Assembly: GCA_002364005.1 (NCBI GenBank)
Contig: DEXG01000015.1
Span: forward strand, 277,749 to 326,143
Origin: Phycisphaerales bacterium UBA3190
GTDB taxonomy: Bacteria > Planctomycetota > Phycisphaerae > Phycisphaerales > UBA1924
Direction: 5' to 3'
DNA length: 48,395 bases
The translations under genes were made by a program, and so were the position numbers. Numbering within the stretch: position 1 is the first letter of the stretch; each line of letters begins with the position of its first letter. The notes under the pieces were generated by a model that ran no database searches, was not told the DNA's origin, and saw only the letters and a list, made by a program, of their open reading frames with translations. Positions 34,475 to 43,944 of the stretch are shown here, piece by piece.

Positions 34475-37400
34475 GGCGTGGCCCCACCTTCTTCTACCGG
34501 GTTGATCGGCTCCGGGTTCGGGGTCTCTTGATTGGTATCGGGCTCGGTTGGGTTTGGGTTGGGGTTCATCCGCTCGATCAGCGAGGCCCCCTGCTCAAAG
34601 AGCTGGCGTTGCAGGTCCACGACTGATCGGACCTCCGAATCGTCGCGGGTTTCCTGCTCGCTGATCGCCCGGGTCTGGTCGGCCACGAGCTGCTGCATGC
34701 TGCGAAGGAGCTTGAGCTCCGCCACGGGTGGGATCACGGGCTGCTCGCCCCCACCCTGGCCGCCGCCCTCGCCGCCGCCGGACGAGCCGTCTTCAAAGTC
34801 GGATTCGTCCTGTTGCTGCTGCTGTTCCTGCAGCACCTCGACGAGCGAGGCGAGGATGGTCATCGCCTGGCGTTGTGACTGGTTTGTTCGCGTTTCGATG
34901 CGGCGCTCTTCCAGACCAGCACCGCTCTGGGCCATCAGCCGGTCGAGCTGGGCGTGGGCGAGCGTGAAAATCGGTGCCTCGCTGAGTCCCTCGTGCTGGT
35001 CGGCCATCGCGAGCAGTTCATCGCGCAGCTCGCCCTGACGGGCCGCCAACGCGCGGGCCTGCGAGCGTTGGCGACGCCCAAGGTCATCATCGCCCAGGGC
35101 CACCGTCTCGTCATGGATCGTCGATTGCGTTTCGAGCATCGATTCGTACTGCTTCCGCAACGCATCGCGGGCCTGCTCGGCCTGGCGTTGGGCGGCCTGT
35201 TCATCGAGGCGTTGTGCCTCCTCGAGCGCATTGCGCAGGTGCTGCAACGCCCCGCGCTGGGATTGCTGGGCAGCGTCCGCATCGGGTGTGTTCGATCGCA
35301 GGGCGCTGATGGCGCTGTTCTGGGCGTTGCCCGCCCGCCCGATGTGCTCGGCGATGGTGCGTGTCTCGGGGAAAGCCCCGAGCGCCTCGTCGCGCACGCT
35401 CAGGGTATTGCCCACGAGCGTGATCAGGCGTGCGTCCATGCCGCCCAGGTCATCATCGAGCATCGCCCGGTCCAGTCGTACGATCTCCCGCTCCTGAGCA
35501 TCGATGAGCCCCTTGATCGATTCGATGATCGAGGCCAGCTCGCGGCGCAGGGCGTTGTCCCGGTTCTGGATCGTGTTCTCCAGCTCTTCGAGCAACTGCT
35601 CGAGTTCTTCGAGCACCTCCTCCTGTGTCTGGTTGGCGCTGCCCGTCTGGTTCTGCCCGATTTGTGCGCCGGCCTCGCGCAGCTTCTCCTCAAGCTGGGC
35701 GGCCCGTGCGTCATTGGCGGCTCGACGCAACGCCTCGGCCTGGGTCGGGTCGTTCTCTTCCAGCTCCTGGGCTCGCTGGTCGAGCGTATTGACCGCTTGG
35801 CGGGCGTCCTCTGCGTTCTGCAGCTGACGATCGAGGATCTGCTCCAGGGCGCTGCGGTCCTCCTCGCTCATCTCTTCGAGCGTCTGACCCGCTGTGCGTT
35901 GGGCGAGTTGCTTGGTGTCCTCGCTGATAGATTCCAGATCGCTGCGGAGCTGCTGCACATTGCGCAGGGCCATCCATGCGTCCTGGCCCTGATCGAGCAT
36001 CGAGAGCAGCTCACCAAGGCGGTCGCGCACGCGGCGCTGGCTTGATTGGGCCGCGTCCTCGCTCCCACGCCGGATCTGGTCGTCGGCCTGCTCGCTCTGA
36101 TCGGCGGCTTCCTCGAGCAATCGGTTCGCGTCCTCGATGGTGCTCCGCAGGGCCTCGTCCTCGATGCGGTTGCGTTTGACCGTCTCATCAAGCTGCGACA
36201 GGGCGCTCTGGTTGGCACGCAGACGCTCGCTGAGCGAACGCTGTTCCTCGGCCGCCCGGTCGCTCTGCTGACGCACGAGCTGCTGAACCTCGCCCTGACG
36301 GACATCGAGCGAACGCAGGTTGTTGCGGAGCGGATCGAGCGATCGCCGGACCTGCTCGATCAGATCATCAGAGGCCACGATCTGGAATACACGAACGCTC
36401 GACGCGCCACGCCCGATGCTCGGGTCGCTATCGACGGCACGCAGGTCCCAGCCGATCGCCCACAAACGCAGCTCATCGCCGGGAACAAGGCCCAGCGATG
36501 TCAGATCCAGGGTGTGCTGGATCGTTGAACGCATCTCGATGTTGATGTCTTGGGTAACCAGCGTGACGGGCTCACCGACCGGCTCGGGCGGCGCACCAGC
36601 TGAGCCCGCGGGAACCTTGGCGACCTGTGCCATGATCGCCGACCGGGTCAGGCCCAGGTCGTCGCTCAGCTCGGCGTTGATATCGATCATCGCACGCGGC
36701 GAGAGGGCCTCGTCCCGTCGGGGCTCAACAATCTGCACGCTCGGGCGGAGATCATCGAGCACTTCGACCGACGCGGTGATCGGGGTCCGCACCGGGATGC
36801 CCGCGCGGTCCCGGATCGCGGGCTCGATCAGCAGCGAGTCGCGCGCGATCAGCTCGATGCGCATGCTCGATTCGTCTGGATGGTCGAAGGCGATCAGCTC
36901 GCCCAGCTCGCCGACCTGCTCCACCCATTCGGGTGTTTGTTCATCCTTGGCGATGGGCTTACTGAACTGCCAGCTGAGCGTGATGCGTGAGCCGCGAAGC
37001 ACCGGGGCGATGAGCGTGTCGCTCGCTTTGGACTCGATCGTTCCCGAGGCCACGATCCCCCGATCGGCGATGGGGCGGGCGTACGCGGGAAGCTCCAGTT
37101 CGACGCTCGTCGAGCGGAGCACGGGCGGACGGACCATCGTCACGCTGCGGGTCCGACTCTGGTCGTCGCGGGTCGAGATGCGGTATTCGAGGGTGAACCG
37201 CTGCTGCTCGGGGAACCGAGCGGCGCGTTCGCGGGCGTCAATGAGCTGCTCATAGAGCGGGATGCCTTGCTCGCCACCGCGCCGTCGCTGGGGCATGAGC
37301 AGGGTACGAGACCAGTCGCCGATCGCATCACCAGACTCGTCGAGCAGACGCCAGTTGATCAGGGCCCGGGTGGTGTCGCTGAGCGGGGTGTCTGGGTTGC

Positions 37401-38106
37401 CCACGAGCCCCCGGATCGCGATGGGCGCATCGATCGCGTACGGGCCGGGTGGGGTAATGTCGTCAATCGCGTACCGCACCGGCCAGCGGGTGTCATTCCA
37501 GGGCATCAGAACGCGCTGGGCACCGACTCGCAACATCACCGGGCTGAGCAGGGCCAGGAGGATCAGGATCGCGATAGGAACCAGGGCCTGCAAGCCCGGG
37601 CGTGTGAGCGAAGAGGTGCGAAGGACGCTGGTTGGCTTGAACGCCGAGAGTCTGTGGGCGGCCGTGTGAAGAGCCGCCGAACGCAGCGCGGTGCTGATGC
37701 CCTCGTCCTCGCTCGACCGGGCCTGCTCACGATCGAGGTCCACGGCGCTGGCGAGGACCCCCCGTGTTTCGGGTTCATGCTTCTCGACCAGCAGGGCCAC
37801 ATCGGACTCGCTCAGTACGGAACGCCACGCGGGGAGCAGGCGCTTGATGGCGAGGCGAAGGACCGCCAACGCGATGCCCAGCATGAAGATGAGGCGCATG
37901 AACTGCGGCAATCGAAGCAGGTAGTCCGCCAGCCCCAGCAGCAAAGCCGAGACAAGCAGCACCCCGGCGCACATGAGCAACGCACGAAGAACCAGCAGCA
38001 TGCGCAGGCGCGAGGCGATCGATCGCAGCTGACGACGCACACGACGCAACACCGCCGCGTCCTGCGGATCGTGCGTGGGGCTCGTGCTGTCGTGTTCGCT
38101 GTTCAT
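34471..38106 (-). CDS. DUF4175-like giant membrane and coiled-coil protein
   Basis: The largest gene here, 1211 residues. Two membrane helices near residues 35-100 (VLRALLMCAGVLLVSALLL and FMRLIFMLGIALAVL) resemble the N-terminus of DUF4175 proteins, with a third at about 165-185 (LVPIAILILLALLSPVML). Residues 200-580 are a periplasmic beta-rich part, including Ig-like segments (TSVELELPAYARPI, DDLRPSVQIVEP). Residues 590-1130 are almost uninterrupted Gln/Glu/Arg-rich coiled coil. A Gly/Gln-rich segment and a Pro/Asn-rich tail end the protein. It probably spans the cell envelope as a long rod. A 77-bp gap separates it from the vWA gene upstream; the next gene downstream overlaps by four bases. 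Confidence 0.72.
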   Translation of the reverse strand: MNSEHDSTSPTHDPQDAAVLRRVRRQLRSIASRLRMLLVLRALLMCAGVLLVSALLLGLADYLLRLPQFMRLIFMLGIALAVLRLAIKRLLPAWRSVLSESDVALLVEKHEPETRGVLASAVDLDREQARSSEDEGISTALRSAALHTAAHRLSAFKPTSVLRTSSLTRPGLQALVPIAILILLALLSPVMLRVGAQRVLMPWNDTRWPVRYAIDDITPPGPYAIDAPIAIRGLVGNPDTPLSDTTRALINWRLLDESGDAIGDWSRTLLMPQRRRGGEQGIPLYEQLIDARERAARFPEQQRFTLEYRISTRDDQSRTRSVTMVRPPVLRSTSVELELPAYARPIADRGIVASGTIESKASDTLIAPVLRGSRITLSWQFSKPIAKDEQTPEWVEQVGELGELIAFDHPDESSMRIELIARDSLLIEPAIRDRAGIPVRTPITASVEVLDDLRPSVQIVEPRRDEALSPRAMIDINAELSDDLGLTRSAIMAQVAKVPAGSAGAPPEPVGEPVTLVTQDINIEMRSTIQHTLDLTSLGLVPGDELRLWAIGWDLRAVDSDPSIGRGASSVRVFQIVASDDLIEQVRRSLDPLRNNLRSLDVRQGEVQQLVRQQSDRAAEEQRSLSERLRANQSALSQLDETVKRNRIEDEALRSTIEDANRLLEEAADQSEQADDQIRRGSEDAAQSSQRRVRDRLGELLSMLDQGQDAWMALRNVQQLRSDLESISEDTKQLAQRTAGQTLEEMSEEDRSALEQILDRQLQNAEDARQAVNTLDQRAQELEENDPTQAEALRRAANDARAAQLEEKLREAGAQIGQNQTGSANQTQEEVLEELEQLLEELENTIQNRDNALRRELASIIESIKGLIDAQEREIVRLDRAMLDDDLGGMDARLITLVGNTLSVRDEALGAFPETRTIAEHIGRAGNAQNSAISALRSNTPDADAAQQSQRGALQHLRNALEEAQRLDEQAAQRQAEQARDALRKQYESMLETQSTIHDETVALGDDDLGRRQRSQARALAARQGELRDELLAMADQHEGLSEAPIFTLAHAQLDRLMAQSGAGLEERRIETRTNQSQRQAMTILASLVEVLQEQQQQQDESDFEDGSSGGGEGGGQGGGEQPVIPPVAELKLLRSMQQLVADQTRAISEQETRDDSEVRSVVDLQRQLFEQGASLIERMNPNPNPTEPDTNQETPNPEPINPVEEGGATP

Positions 38107-38183
38107 TTCGATTTCGTTGTTTTCCCGTACGGTCTATACCCGGATTCGGTGGATGCGGTTGTGTGAAACTCGGTGACGGTGAC

Positions 38184-40541
38184 TTATGCGAGCCGCAGTG
38201 CCCTCCGTCCGATCCATTCAAAGGTGAGCAAGGTGATGAGCAGGAACAGCACGATGGGTCGATCCCAGAGCGACACGCGCTTGGGGGGTGAGGCGATGGT
38301 GCGGGCACGGTTGGGCAGCAGGTCGGGGATCTGGGCGAACTGGTCGGGCGGTGTGACCCAGCCGCCGGTGGCCTGAGCCACGGATGCGAGCGTTTCGTGG
38401 TCGCTGTCGAGCAGGCGGCGTTCGTCGGCCCGATCCTGCACGCCCACGCGCTGGGTGATGGCGCTGAGTTCAGGGTCCAGCCCCATCGGGTGCAGCTCGA
38501 AGCTGCCGGCCCGCCCCGGGACCCACGCGCCGGTGCGGGTGTCGCCGGTGCCGACGAGTTCGAGCTCGATGGGCTCACCCCGATCAGCCAGCGATGAGAC
38601 ACGGACGCGGACACGCTCGGGGAGGGCGTCGATGCGTCGTTGATCGAAGACCCGGAGCGTCACCTGCGTCGCCTGATCGGGCGCGGGTGCCTGCGGGGTG
38701 ACAACAAGCTGCGCCGGTGCGGCGCGGCGGGCCACGGTCCCGCGCCCGAGGGTTCGGATGAGGGGCAACCAGAACCGTTCGTGCAGGTCCTCGCCTCGCC
38801 CATAGCGCCATCGCCAGATCTCATCGGTCCCGATGAGCATGCTCGCGCCCGCACCGTAGCGCATCATGGTGATGATCGGGGCGCTCTGGCTGGTGTTGAT
38901 GGCCTGGGCACTGGCCAGCACGCTCACGCCGGGCTTGAAGCTGGTTTCATCGAGACGGATCGCCCACTGGAACTTGGACCAGCCGGTGTCGGGGTCGCTC
39001 AGGCGATCGAGCCAACCGGTGCCCTCGTTGTTGAGGCGGAGCACGCCCATGCGCGTCGCTTCGGGGGTCGAACGCATCGTGACCGCGTCGCCCCAGACGC
39101 TGGTCGTGGGCTGCGATCCGCCGGCGTCCTTCCGCATTGGCAGCAATGCCGAGAGTGGCGTGCTGAGGTACCCATCGGGCACACTGCTGGGGCCCGCGAT
39201 CCACAGGACGCCAGCGCCCCGGGTCTCGACATGCTCAAGCATGGTCTCCAGCTGCTGCTTGGAGAACATCTCGGCCCGCACATCGCCCAGCATGATGACA
39301 TCAAACGGCTCCCACTCCTCGAGGGTCGAGGGCACCGAAGCGATCAGCTCGTCGCCTTCCTGAATGTAGCGACGCGATGCCGAGAGCAGCAGCGAGGAGC
39401 TCACGATGGAGGGCTCGCGCAGGAGCATGAACTTGAGGTAGCGGTGTTCCCATCGCGGGTAGCCGTCGATGTAGAGCACGCGGAGGGGTCGATCGACGAT
39501 GCTCATGCGCAGCTCGGCGCTGTTGTTCTCGGGGTTCAGGTCGTCGCTGGCCTGATCGCTGACGATGCGGACATCGAGGCGGCGCTCGCCCTCGCCCTCG
39601 GGCGTGTGCATCAGTGTGACCGGGCTGGGGTCCTGTCCGAGGTGCTCGGGCAAGAGCGCGACGCGGTCGAGCACTTCCCCGCTCTCGTGGTCGACCAGCT
39701 CGACGCTGGCCGGGCGTTGACCGAGCCCGTCGGCATCGATGCCACGGGTGTCCAGATGCACGCGGACGGGGACCATGTCTTCGGCGAACACCGCGTCGGG
39801 GTGCTCGACGCGGGCGATGCCCAGATCGCGCACCGGCTCGGGGCTGCCGAGTGGGACCGAAACGATCGGGACCTGACGCTCGGCGAGCGAATCGATGAGT
39901 TCGGGATCGATCGGGCGAGTACTGCGTCCATCGCTCACCAGCACGATCGCGGAGATGGGGCGGGCCGCGGACTGACGCAAGGCATCGCGTATGGCGGTGT
40001 CAATATCCGTGCCCAAGCCCTCGGCCAGTCCGAGGGCGTCATCGCTGGGCACCGCGTTCTCGCTGATCACGCGTGCCCGCTCGTCAAACCCGAGCCAGAC
40101 AACACGCTTATCGTCGCTGAGGGTGGCCCAGGGCTCGGCGCTGGATCGAAGCATCGAACGCAGTTGCTGATCGCGTGCGAATGTCGGGCGGGCGGCGTCG
40201 GGTGTCTCCAGCGATGCGGACCGATCGAGCAGCACCAGCACCCAGTCGGGCTCGGTCTCGATGATCGATTGTTCGATCCGAGGCCCCAGCGCCAGCACGA
40301 AGAGCAGGGCCAAGAGCAGCGTGCGTCCGATCGCCAGCAACGCCCGCATGCTGCGTCGCCCGGGCATCGCCCGGTAGGACCACCAGACCACACCCGCGAT
40401 GGCCAGCAGCACGAGCACGATGCCCCATGCGGGCATCGCGTAGGTAAAGCCCGGGTGGGCATCGGGGCTGCCAAAGCCCAGCGATTGCCCATCGGGGCCT
40501 GTGCCGCCGAGCCCGAAGATCGCGTTGAGGAGTTCATTCAT
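38184..40541 (-). CDS. Membrane protein with von Willebrand A domain
   Basis: A 785-residue protein of the kind often found after BatA. Two N-terminal helices (residues 36-53 and 68-86) precede a von Willebrand factor A domain with an intact metal-binding motif: LLDRSAS, Asp106-Ser-Ser, and later IVLVSDGRSTRP. Residues about 350-600 resemble a glutamine-amidotransferase-like fold used structurally in this family (VLYIDGYPRWEHRYLK, PFDVIMLGDV, GVLWIAGPSS). A last membrane helix sits near the C-terminus (IVLFLLITLLTFEWIG). It is probably an envelope protein that works with the DUF58 and BatA proteins. It overlaps the BatA-like gene by 8 bp. Confidence 0.82.
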   Translation of the reverse strand: MNELLNAIFGLGGTGPDGQSLGFGSPDAHPGFTYAMPAWGIVLVLLAIAGVVWWSYRAMPGRRSMRALLAIGRTLLLALLFVLALGPRIEQSIIETEPDWVLVLLDRSASLETPDAARPTFARDQQLRSMLRSSAEPWATLSDDKRVVWLGFDERARVISENAVPSDDALGLAEGLGTDIDTAIRDALRQSAARPISAIVLVSDGRSTRPIDPELIDSLAERQVPIVSVPLGSPEPVRDLGIARVEHPDAVFAEDMVPVRVHLDTRGIDADGLGQRPASVELVDHESGEVLDRVALLPEHLGQDPSPVTLMHTPEGEGERRLDVRIVSDQASDDLNPENNSAELRMSIVDRPLRVLYIDGYPRWEHRYLKFMLLREPSIVSSSLLLSASRRYIQEGDELIASVPSTLEEWEPFDVIMLGDVRAEMFSKQQLETMLEHVETRGAGVLWIAGPSSVPDGYLSTPLSALLPMRKDAGGSQPTTSVWGDAVTMRSTPEATRMGVLRLNNEGTGWLDRLSDPDTGWSKFQWAIRLDETSFKPGVSVLASAQAINTSQSAPIITMMRYGAGASMLIGTDEIWRWRYGRGEDLHERFWLPLIRTLGRGTVARRAAPAQLVVTPQAPAPDQATQVTLRVFDQRRIDALPERVRVRVSSLADRGEPIELELVGTGDTRTGAWVPGRAGSFELHPMGLDPELSAITQRVGVQDRADERRLLDSDHETLASVAQATGGWVTPPDQFAQIPDLLPNRARTIASPPKRVSLWDRPIVLFLLITLLTFEWIGRRALRLA

Positions 40542-42720
40542 GGCGGGTCCCCCCGCCGCTCATGGTGCCCATGACCTGTTCCCGGGCGACGAGTCGCACC
40601 GTGAAGAGCCGGGCCAGGATGAACTCGATTGTTGCAACCGCCAGCGCCGCCCAGAGCAGGTTCAGGGCGAGGGATCGTGGATCGCTGCTGCTGACCTGCG
40701 TGGTCCCCGCGGCGTTGTTCGCCTGATCCTGTCCGGCCCATTGCACGCTTGATGCATCGATGAATCGGGCAAGGTTGGCCTCGACGCCTTCCCGCTCGAC
40801 CGGGTTGGCGATCGCCCCGGCGCTGTCGGGCTGGACGACCTGCAGGGCACGCACGCTGCCCTGGGCATCACGAAGGGCCAGCACGCCGGCAACTTGGTTG
40901 GGTTCGTGCAGGCGATCAGCATCGGGATTCCGCCCGGGCAGTTCGATGGGCTGGATGCTCTGGGCCCAGAGCGGCCGGGGCATGGGCTGGCCGGCAAGGA
41001 TCGGAGGCAGCGTCGAGCCAACGCCCACGCCCTGTCGCACCAGCTCCTGCATCAATGCCACGAACACGGGGCGAGCCGGGAGGTTCGACCAGTTCAGGTC
41101 CAGCGGCGTGGCGAGCACGACGATGGTGCCCGCGCCGTCGCGCGGGCTGATCTGCACGCCCAGGGCCGAGCCGTCGCTGAGTGATGCGATGGGGGTGGCC
41201 CCCGCGGGGAGTTGCAACGAGCGATGGACCTCGACGGCTCCGGCGAGTGTGGGCAGCTCGCCGGCGATGCCCGAGAGCAGACTCGCCGAATCAACACGGT
41301 CGTCGATGCCCAGCGATGGTTCGTGGGTGATAAAGCGTTCGCCGGCCTCGAAGGTCTCGGGCGTGAGTTCCCGAAGCTGCTCGAACCATGCCAGCGATTC
41401 GTTCTGGGCGTCGGGGGTGACGATGAGCATGGTGCCCTGCTCGCGCAGGCGGGCGACGCGTTCCCAGCCCTCGGGGCTGATGGCTGCGGGCGCGACGATG
41501 ACGAGGGCGTCGAAGCTGGCCGTCAGACGGGTTGCGGCCTGCTGTGCATCGATGCTGGTGACCCGCACGCCCATGTCGTCCGATGGTGCCAGTGCGGCGC
41601 GGACCCAGCGTGCGGGGGCGATGCCGGCGGGGCTGCCCAAGCCGCGTGGCGACGGGCGATCGAGCACGCCCACCCGCAGGGAGTTGCGCACCGGCAACGC
41701 GAGCAGGCCCGTGTTATCGCGTGGGTTGGCATCGTCGTCCAGACGCACGCGGACGATCGAGCTGAGCCCGGCGTGGGCCGAGAGTGATCGGGTTTCGAGC
41801 ACAACGCTGGTGCTGGCCTCGCGTTGGCCGGGCTGCCACTGCACGCGACCCTGTCCTCGCTGCTGATCGTTGGCATCGAGGATCCTGATCGTGCTGGTCT
41901 GCTCGGGGAGCTGGTCGCCCGATCGGGCCAGCTCGATGCGCACCGCCTCGGGCAGTGCCAGGCCATCGCGGACGATGAGCGAGCGTGTCGGGCGGACCGC
42001 AAGGATGCCCACATTGGTTACGGGGCGATCATCGCTGGGCATCAGCAGGAGTTCGTCGAAGGCGAGCCGGGCCTGTGTTTCTTCGATCATCCCCATGGCA
42101 CGCTCGAGCGATCGGTTGGCGCTGGCCAGCAGCAGGACGCGGCGCATCGCGCCGGCTTCGGTTGGCTCGTCGAGGTCCCCCACCAACGCCAGTGCGCCCT
42201 GCAGATCGAGCCCGGCGTCGCTGGGCTGGGCCTGCTCGACCATGGACAGCACTGCGGCGAGGTCATTGCTGGGCGGGATGACCAGCCCGCGGGCCGGGGA
42301 GGAAGCGCTGACCAGCGCCACGCGATCACCACGCGCCGGGTCGAGGGCCTCGATGGCCTCGGTGACCATCCGCTTGCTCTGGTCGAGCGTCGATTCGCCA
42401 TTGGCGCTGGTGGCCGAGCCGATGCCGTCGTCGAGGACGATGAAGAGTGTGGTGGGCAAACTACCCGAGTTGCCCGAGCCGAGCATCAGCGAGCCCACGC
42501 CCAGGGCGATCAGGGCGATGAGCAGGCAGCGCAGGGTGAGGAGGATGAGTTGCTCGATGGTGATGATGCGCCGGCGCTTGCGATAGGCCTCTTCGAGGAA
42601 TCGCATCGCGCCCCAGGTGACCACACGCCGGCGACGCTTGAGCAGGTGCAGGATGATCGGGATGCTCACGCAGGCGAGCCCGATCGCGAAGAGCCCGGGA
42701 TGCAACAGGGAGACAGGCAC
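40534..42720 (-). CDS. BatA-like protein with N-terminal double-helix domain and degenerate vWA
   Basis: A 728-residue membrane protein. The N-terminus (LLHPGLFAIGLACVSIPIIL, KRRRRVVTWGAMRFLEEA, then TIEQLILLTLRCLLIALIAL) is the TIGR02226-type aerotolerance-regulator domain with two helices. The following vWA-like region (LFIVLDDGIGSATS) has lost the DxSxS metal motif, so this copy probably does not bind a metal through a MIDAS site. One more helix is near the C-terminus. BatA proteins assist envelope or stress functions in several phyla, but the biochemical role is unclear. It lies 3 bp after DUF58 and overlaps the next gene by 8 bp. Confidence 0.83.
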   Translation of the reverse strand: MPVSLLHPGLFAIGLACVSIPIILHLLKRRRRVVTWGAMRFLEEAYRKRRRIITIEQLILLTLRCLLIALIALGVGSLMLGSGNSGSLPTTLFIVLDDGIGSATSANGESTLDQSKRMVTEAIEALDPARGDRVALVSASSPARGLVIPPSNDLAAVLSMVEQAQPSDAGLDLQGALALVGDLDEPTEAGAMRRVLLLASANRSLERAMGMIEETQARLAFDELLLMPSDDRPVTNVGILAVRPTRSLIVRDGLALPEAVRIELARSGDQLPEQTSTIRILDANDQQRGQGRVQWQPGQREASTSVVLETRSLSAHAGLSSIVRVRLDDDANPRDNTGLLALPVRNSLRVGVLDRPSPRGLGSPAGIAPARWVRAALAPSDDMGVRVTSIDAQQAATRLTASFDALVIVAPAAISPEGWERVARLREQGTMLIVTPDAQNESLAWFEQLRELTPETFEAGERFITHEPSLGIDDRVDSASLLSGIAGELPTLAGAVEVHRSLQLPAGATPIASLSDGSALGVQISPRDGAGTIVVLATPLDLNWSNLPARPVFVALMQELVRQGVGVGSTLPPILAGQPMPRPLWAQSIQPIELPGRNPDADRLHEPNQVAGVLALRDAQGSVRALQVVQPDSAGAIANPVEREGVEANLARFIDASSVQWAGQDQANNAAGTTQVSSSDPRSLALNLLWAALAVATIEFILARLFTVRLVAREQVMGTMSGGGTRHE

Positions 42721-42723
42721 CGC

Positions 42724-43740
42724 TTACCCCCCCCTCAGCGACGAGGCCGCGTTGCGGCGTGCGACAAACTTGGCGAGCGTTGGGCCGAGCCACTTGTGGG
42801 TCGAGACAACCTGATGGTCGAAGCCGAACGAACGGGCGTGGCGCGAGACGAGGTCGATGTGGGTGTTGATCGCTTCGAGGTATTCCTTGCGCAGGGCACG
42901 CGGGTCGATGCGGAGAGTCGGCTCGGACTCGAGCCCCTCGAAGGCGGCGGGGTCGTCGAACTCGAAGCTCAGCTCCGCCTTGTCGAGCACCTGCAGGGCG
43001 ATCAGATCATGCCCGCGGTGCTTGGCCTTGGCGAAGGCCGAGCGGATGTTCTCGGCATCATCAAAGAAATCGCTGACGATCACGATCAGGCACTTGTTGC
43101 TGACCTTGGCCAGTGTCTGGTCCATGACACGCACGATGTCGGTGTGGCGATCGACCGGGTGCAGGGCCAGGGCGTCGACGATCTGCTTCCAGCTCGACTT
43201 GCGGGCCGAGCGATCGACGATGGCCCGCAACTCGTCGGCATACACCGCCAACCCGACCCGGTCGCCCTGATTGATGGTGATGTATGCCATCGCCGCGGCG
43301 GTCGCGGTCGCGTGATCGAACTTGGACCAGTTGGGGCGCCCGTCGGGGGCCATCTCCTGGGCCGAACCCGAGGCGTCGGAGAACATGCGTGAACCGAACC
43401 GCATCGAGCCCGAGGAATCGACGAGCAGGATCAGGTCAAGCGTGGTCTCCTGCTGGTACTGCTTGACCTGCAGCTTGTCGGTGCGGGCGTAGACCTTCCA
43501 GTCGAGGTGGCGGGTGTCGTCGCCGGCGACATAGGGGCGGTGCTGGGCGAACTCGACCGAGACCCCGGTGTAGGGCGAGCGGTGCTGCCCGGCCATCACG
43601 CCCTCCACGATCATCTTGGCCCGCAGCTCCATCGTGGAGAGGCGGGAAAGCGTCTGCGGGTGCAGGTAGAGGTGCGGATCAAAGCGTTCTGACGCCGCGA
43701 CGGGCTGCACGGGATCGGGTTGGGGGTGGGGCTCATCCAT
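42724..43740 (-). CDS. DUF58 protein
   Basis: A 338-residue cytoplasmic protein of the DUF58 family, which is normally partnered with MoxR AAA+ ATPases. The DUF58 signature is clear: GDDTRHLDWKVYARTDKLQVKQ near residues 72-93, followed by a vWA-like fold with an intact metal motif VDSSGSM (Asp108). It heads a co-directional operon of seven genes reaching 31510. No MoxR gene lies upstream within the window; the next gene is an unrelated exported protein. A weak hexamer TAGAAA six bases before the ATG could make it another leaderless start. Confidence 0.92.
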   Translation of the reverse strand: MDEPHPQPDPVQPVAASERFDPHLYLHPQTLSRLSTMELRAKMIVEGVMAGQHRSPYTGVSVEFAQHRPYVAGDDTRHLDWKVYARTDKLQVKQYQQETTLDLILLVDSSGSMRFGSRMFSDASGSAQEMAPDGRPNWSKFDHATATAAAMAYITINQGDRVGLAVYADELRAIVDRSARKSSWKQIVDALALHPVDRHTDIVRVMDQTLAKVSNKCLIVIVSDFFDDAENIRSAFAKAKHRGHDLIALQVLDKAELSFEFDDPAAFEGLESEPTLRIDPRALRKEYLEAINTHIDLVSRHARSFGFDHQVVSTHKWLGPTLAKFVARRNAASSLRGG

Positions 43741-43746
43741 GAACGC

Positions 43747-43752
43747 TTTCTA
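43747..43752 (-). promoter_or_regulatory. Weak -10 candidate for the DUF58 operon
   Basis: TAGAAA on the minus strand ends six bases before the ATG at 43740. The last base of the hexamer, normally T, is A, so it is the weakest of the set. Confidence 0.3.
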
Positions 43753-43890
43753 TGGTACCGGAACGGGCGTGCGTGGCTGCCCCGATCGAGCGGTTTCATG
43801 GGGCAGAACAGCAAGTTTCACACGCAGCACAACCGATGAGGCGCGGGTTTGATTCCTTTTTGGTGAGATTCCCCCCAGTTCAAAACAGAA

Positions 43891-43917
43891 GCGGCCCCGG
43901 GTGCATCCCGAGGCCGC
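43891..43917 (-). terminator. Terminator after the DUF6263-like gene
   Basis: GCGGCC and GGCCGC (43891-43896, 43912-43917) enclose CGGG and CCCG with one mismatch and a five-base loop. On the minus strand a T-rich TTCTGTTTTG follows. A smaller perfect hairpin, CTGATTC-CTGTGC-GAATCAG, overlaps the stop codon at 43929-43948. Confidence 0.65.
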
Positions 43918-43944
43918 CGTGGATCGCGCTGATTCCTGTGCGAA

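Noticed and set aside
38640..40574. 644-residue open frame on the plus strand opposite the vWA gene
   Set aside because: The minus strand has an intact vWA motif and membrane helices and overlaps its neighbours as an operon member; the antisense translation is low in hydrophobic residues and has no motif.
41824..43392. 522-residue plus-strand frame crossing the BatA-like and DUF58 genes
   Set aside because: It spans two real genes on the other strand and shows no domain; same GC effect.
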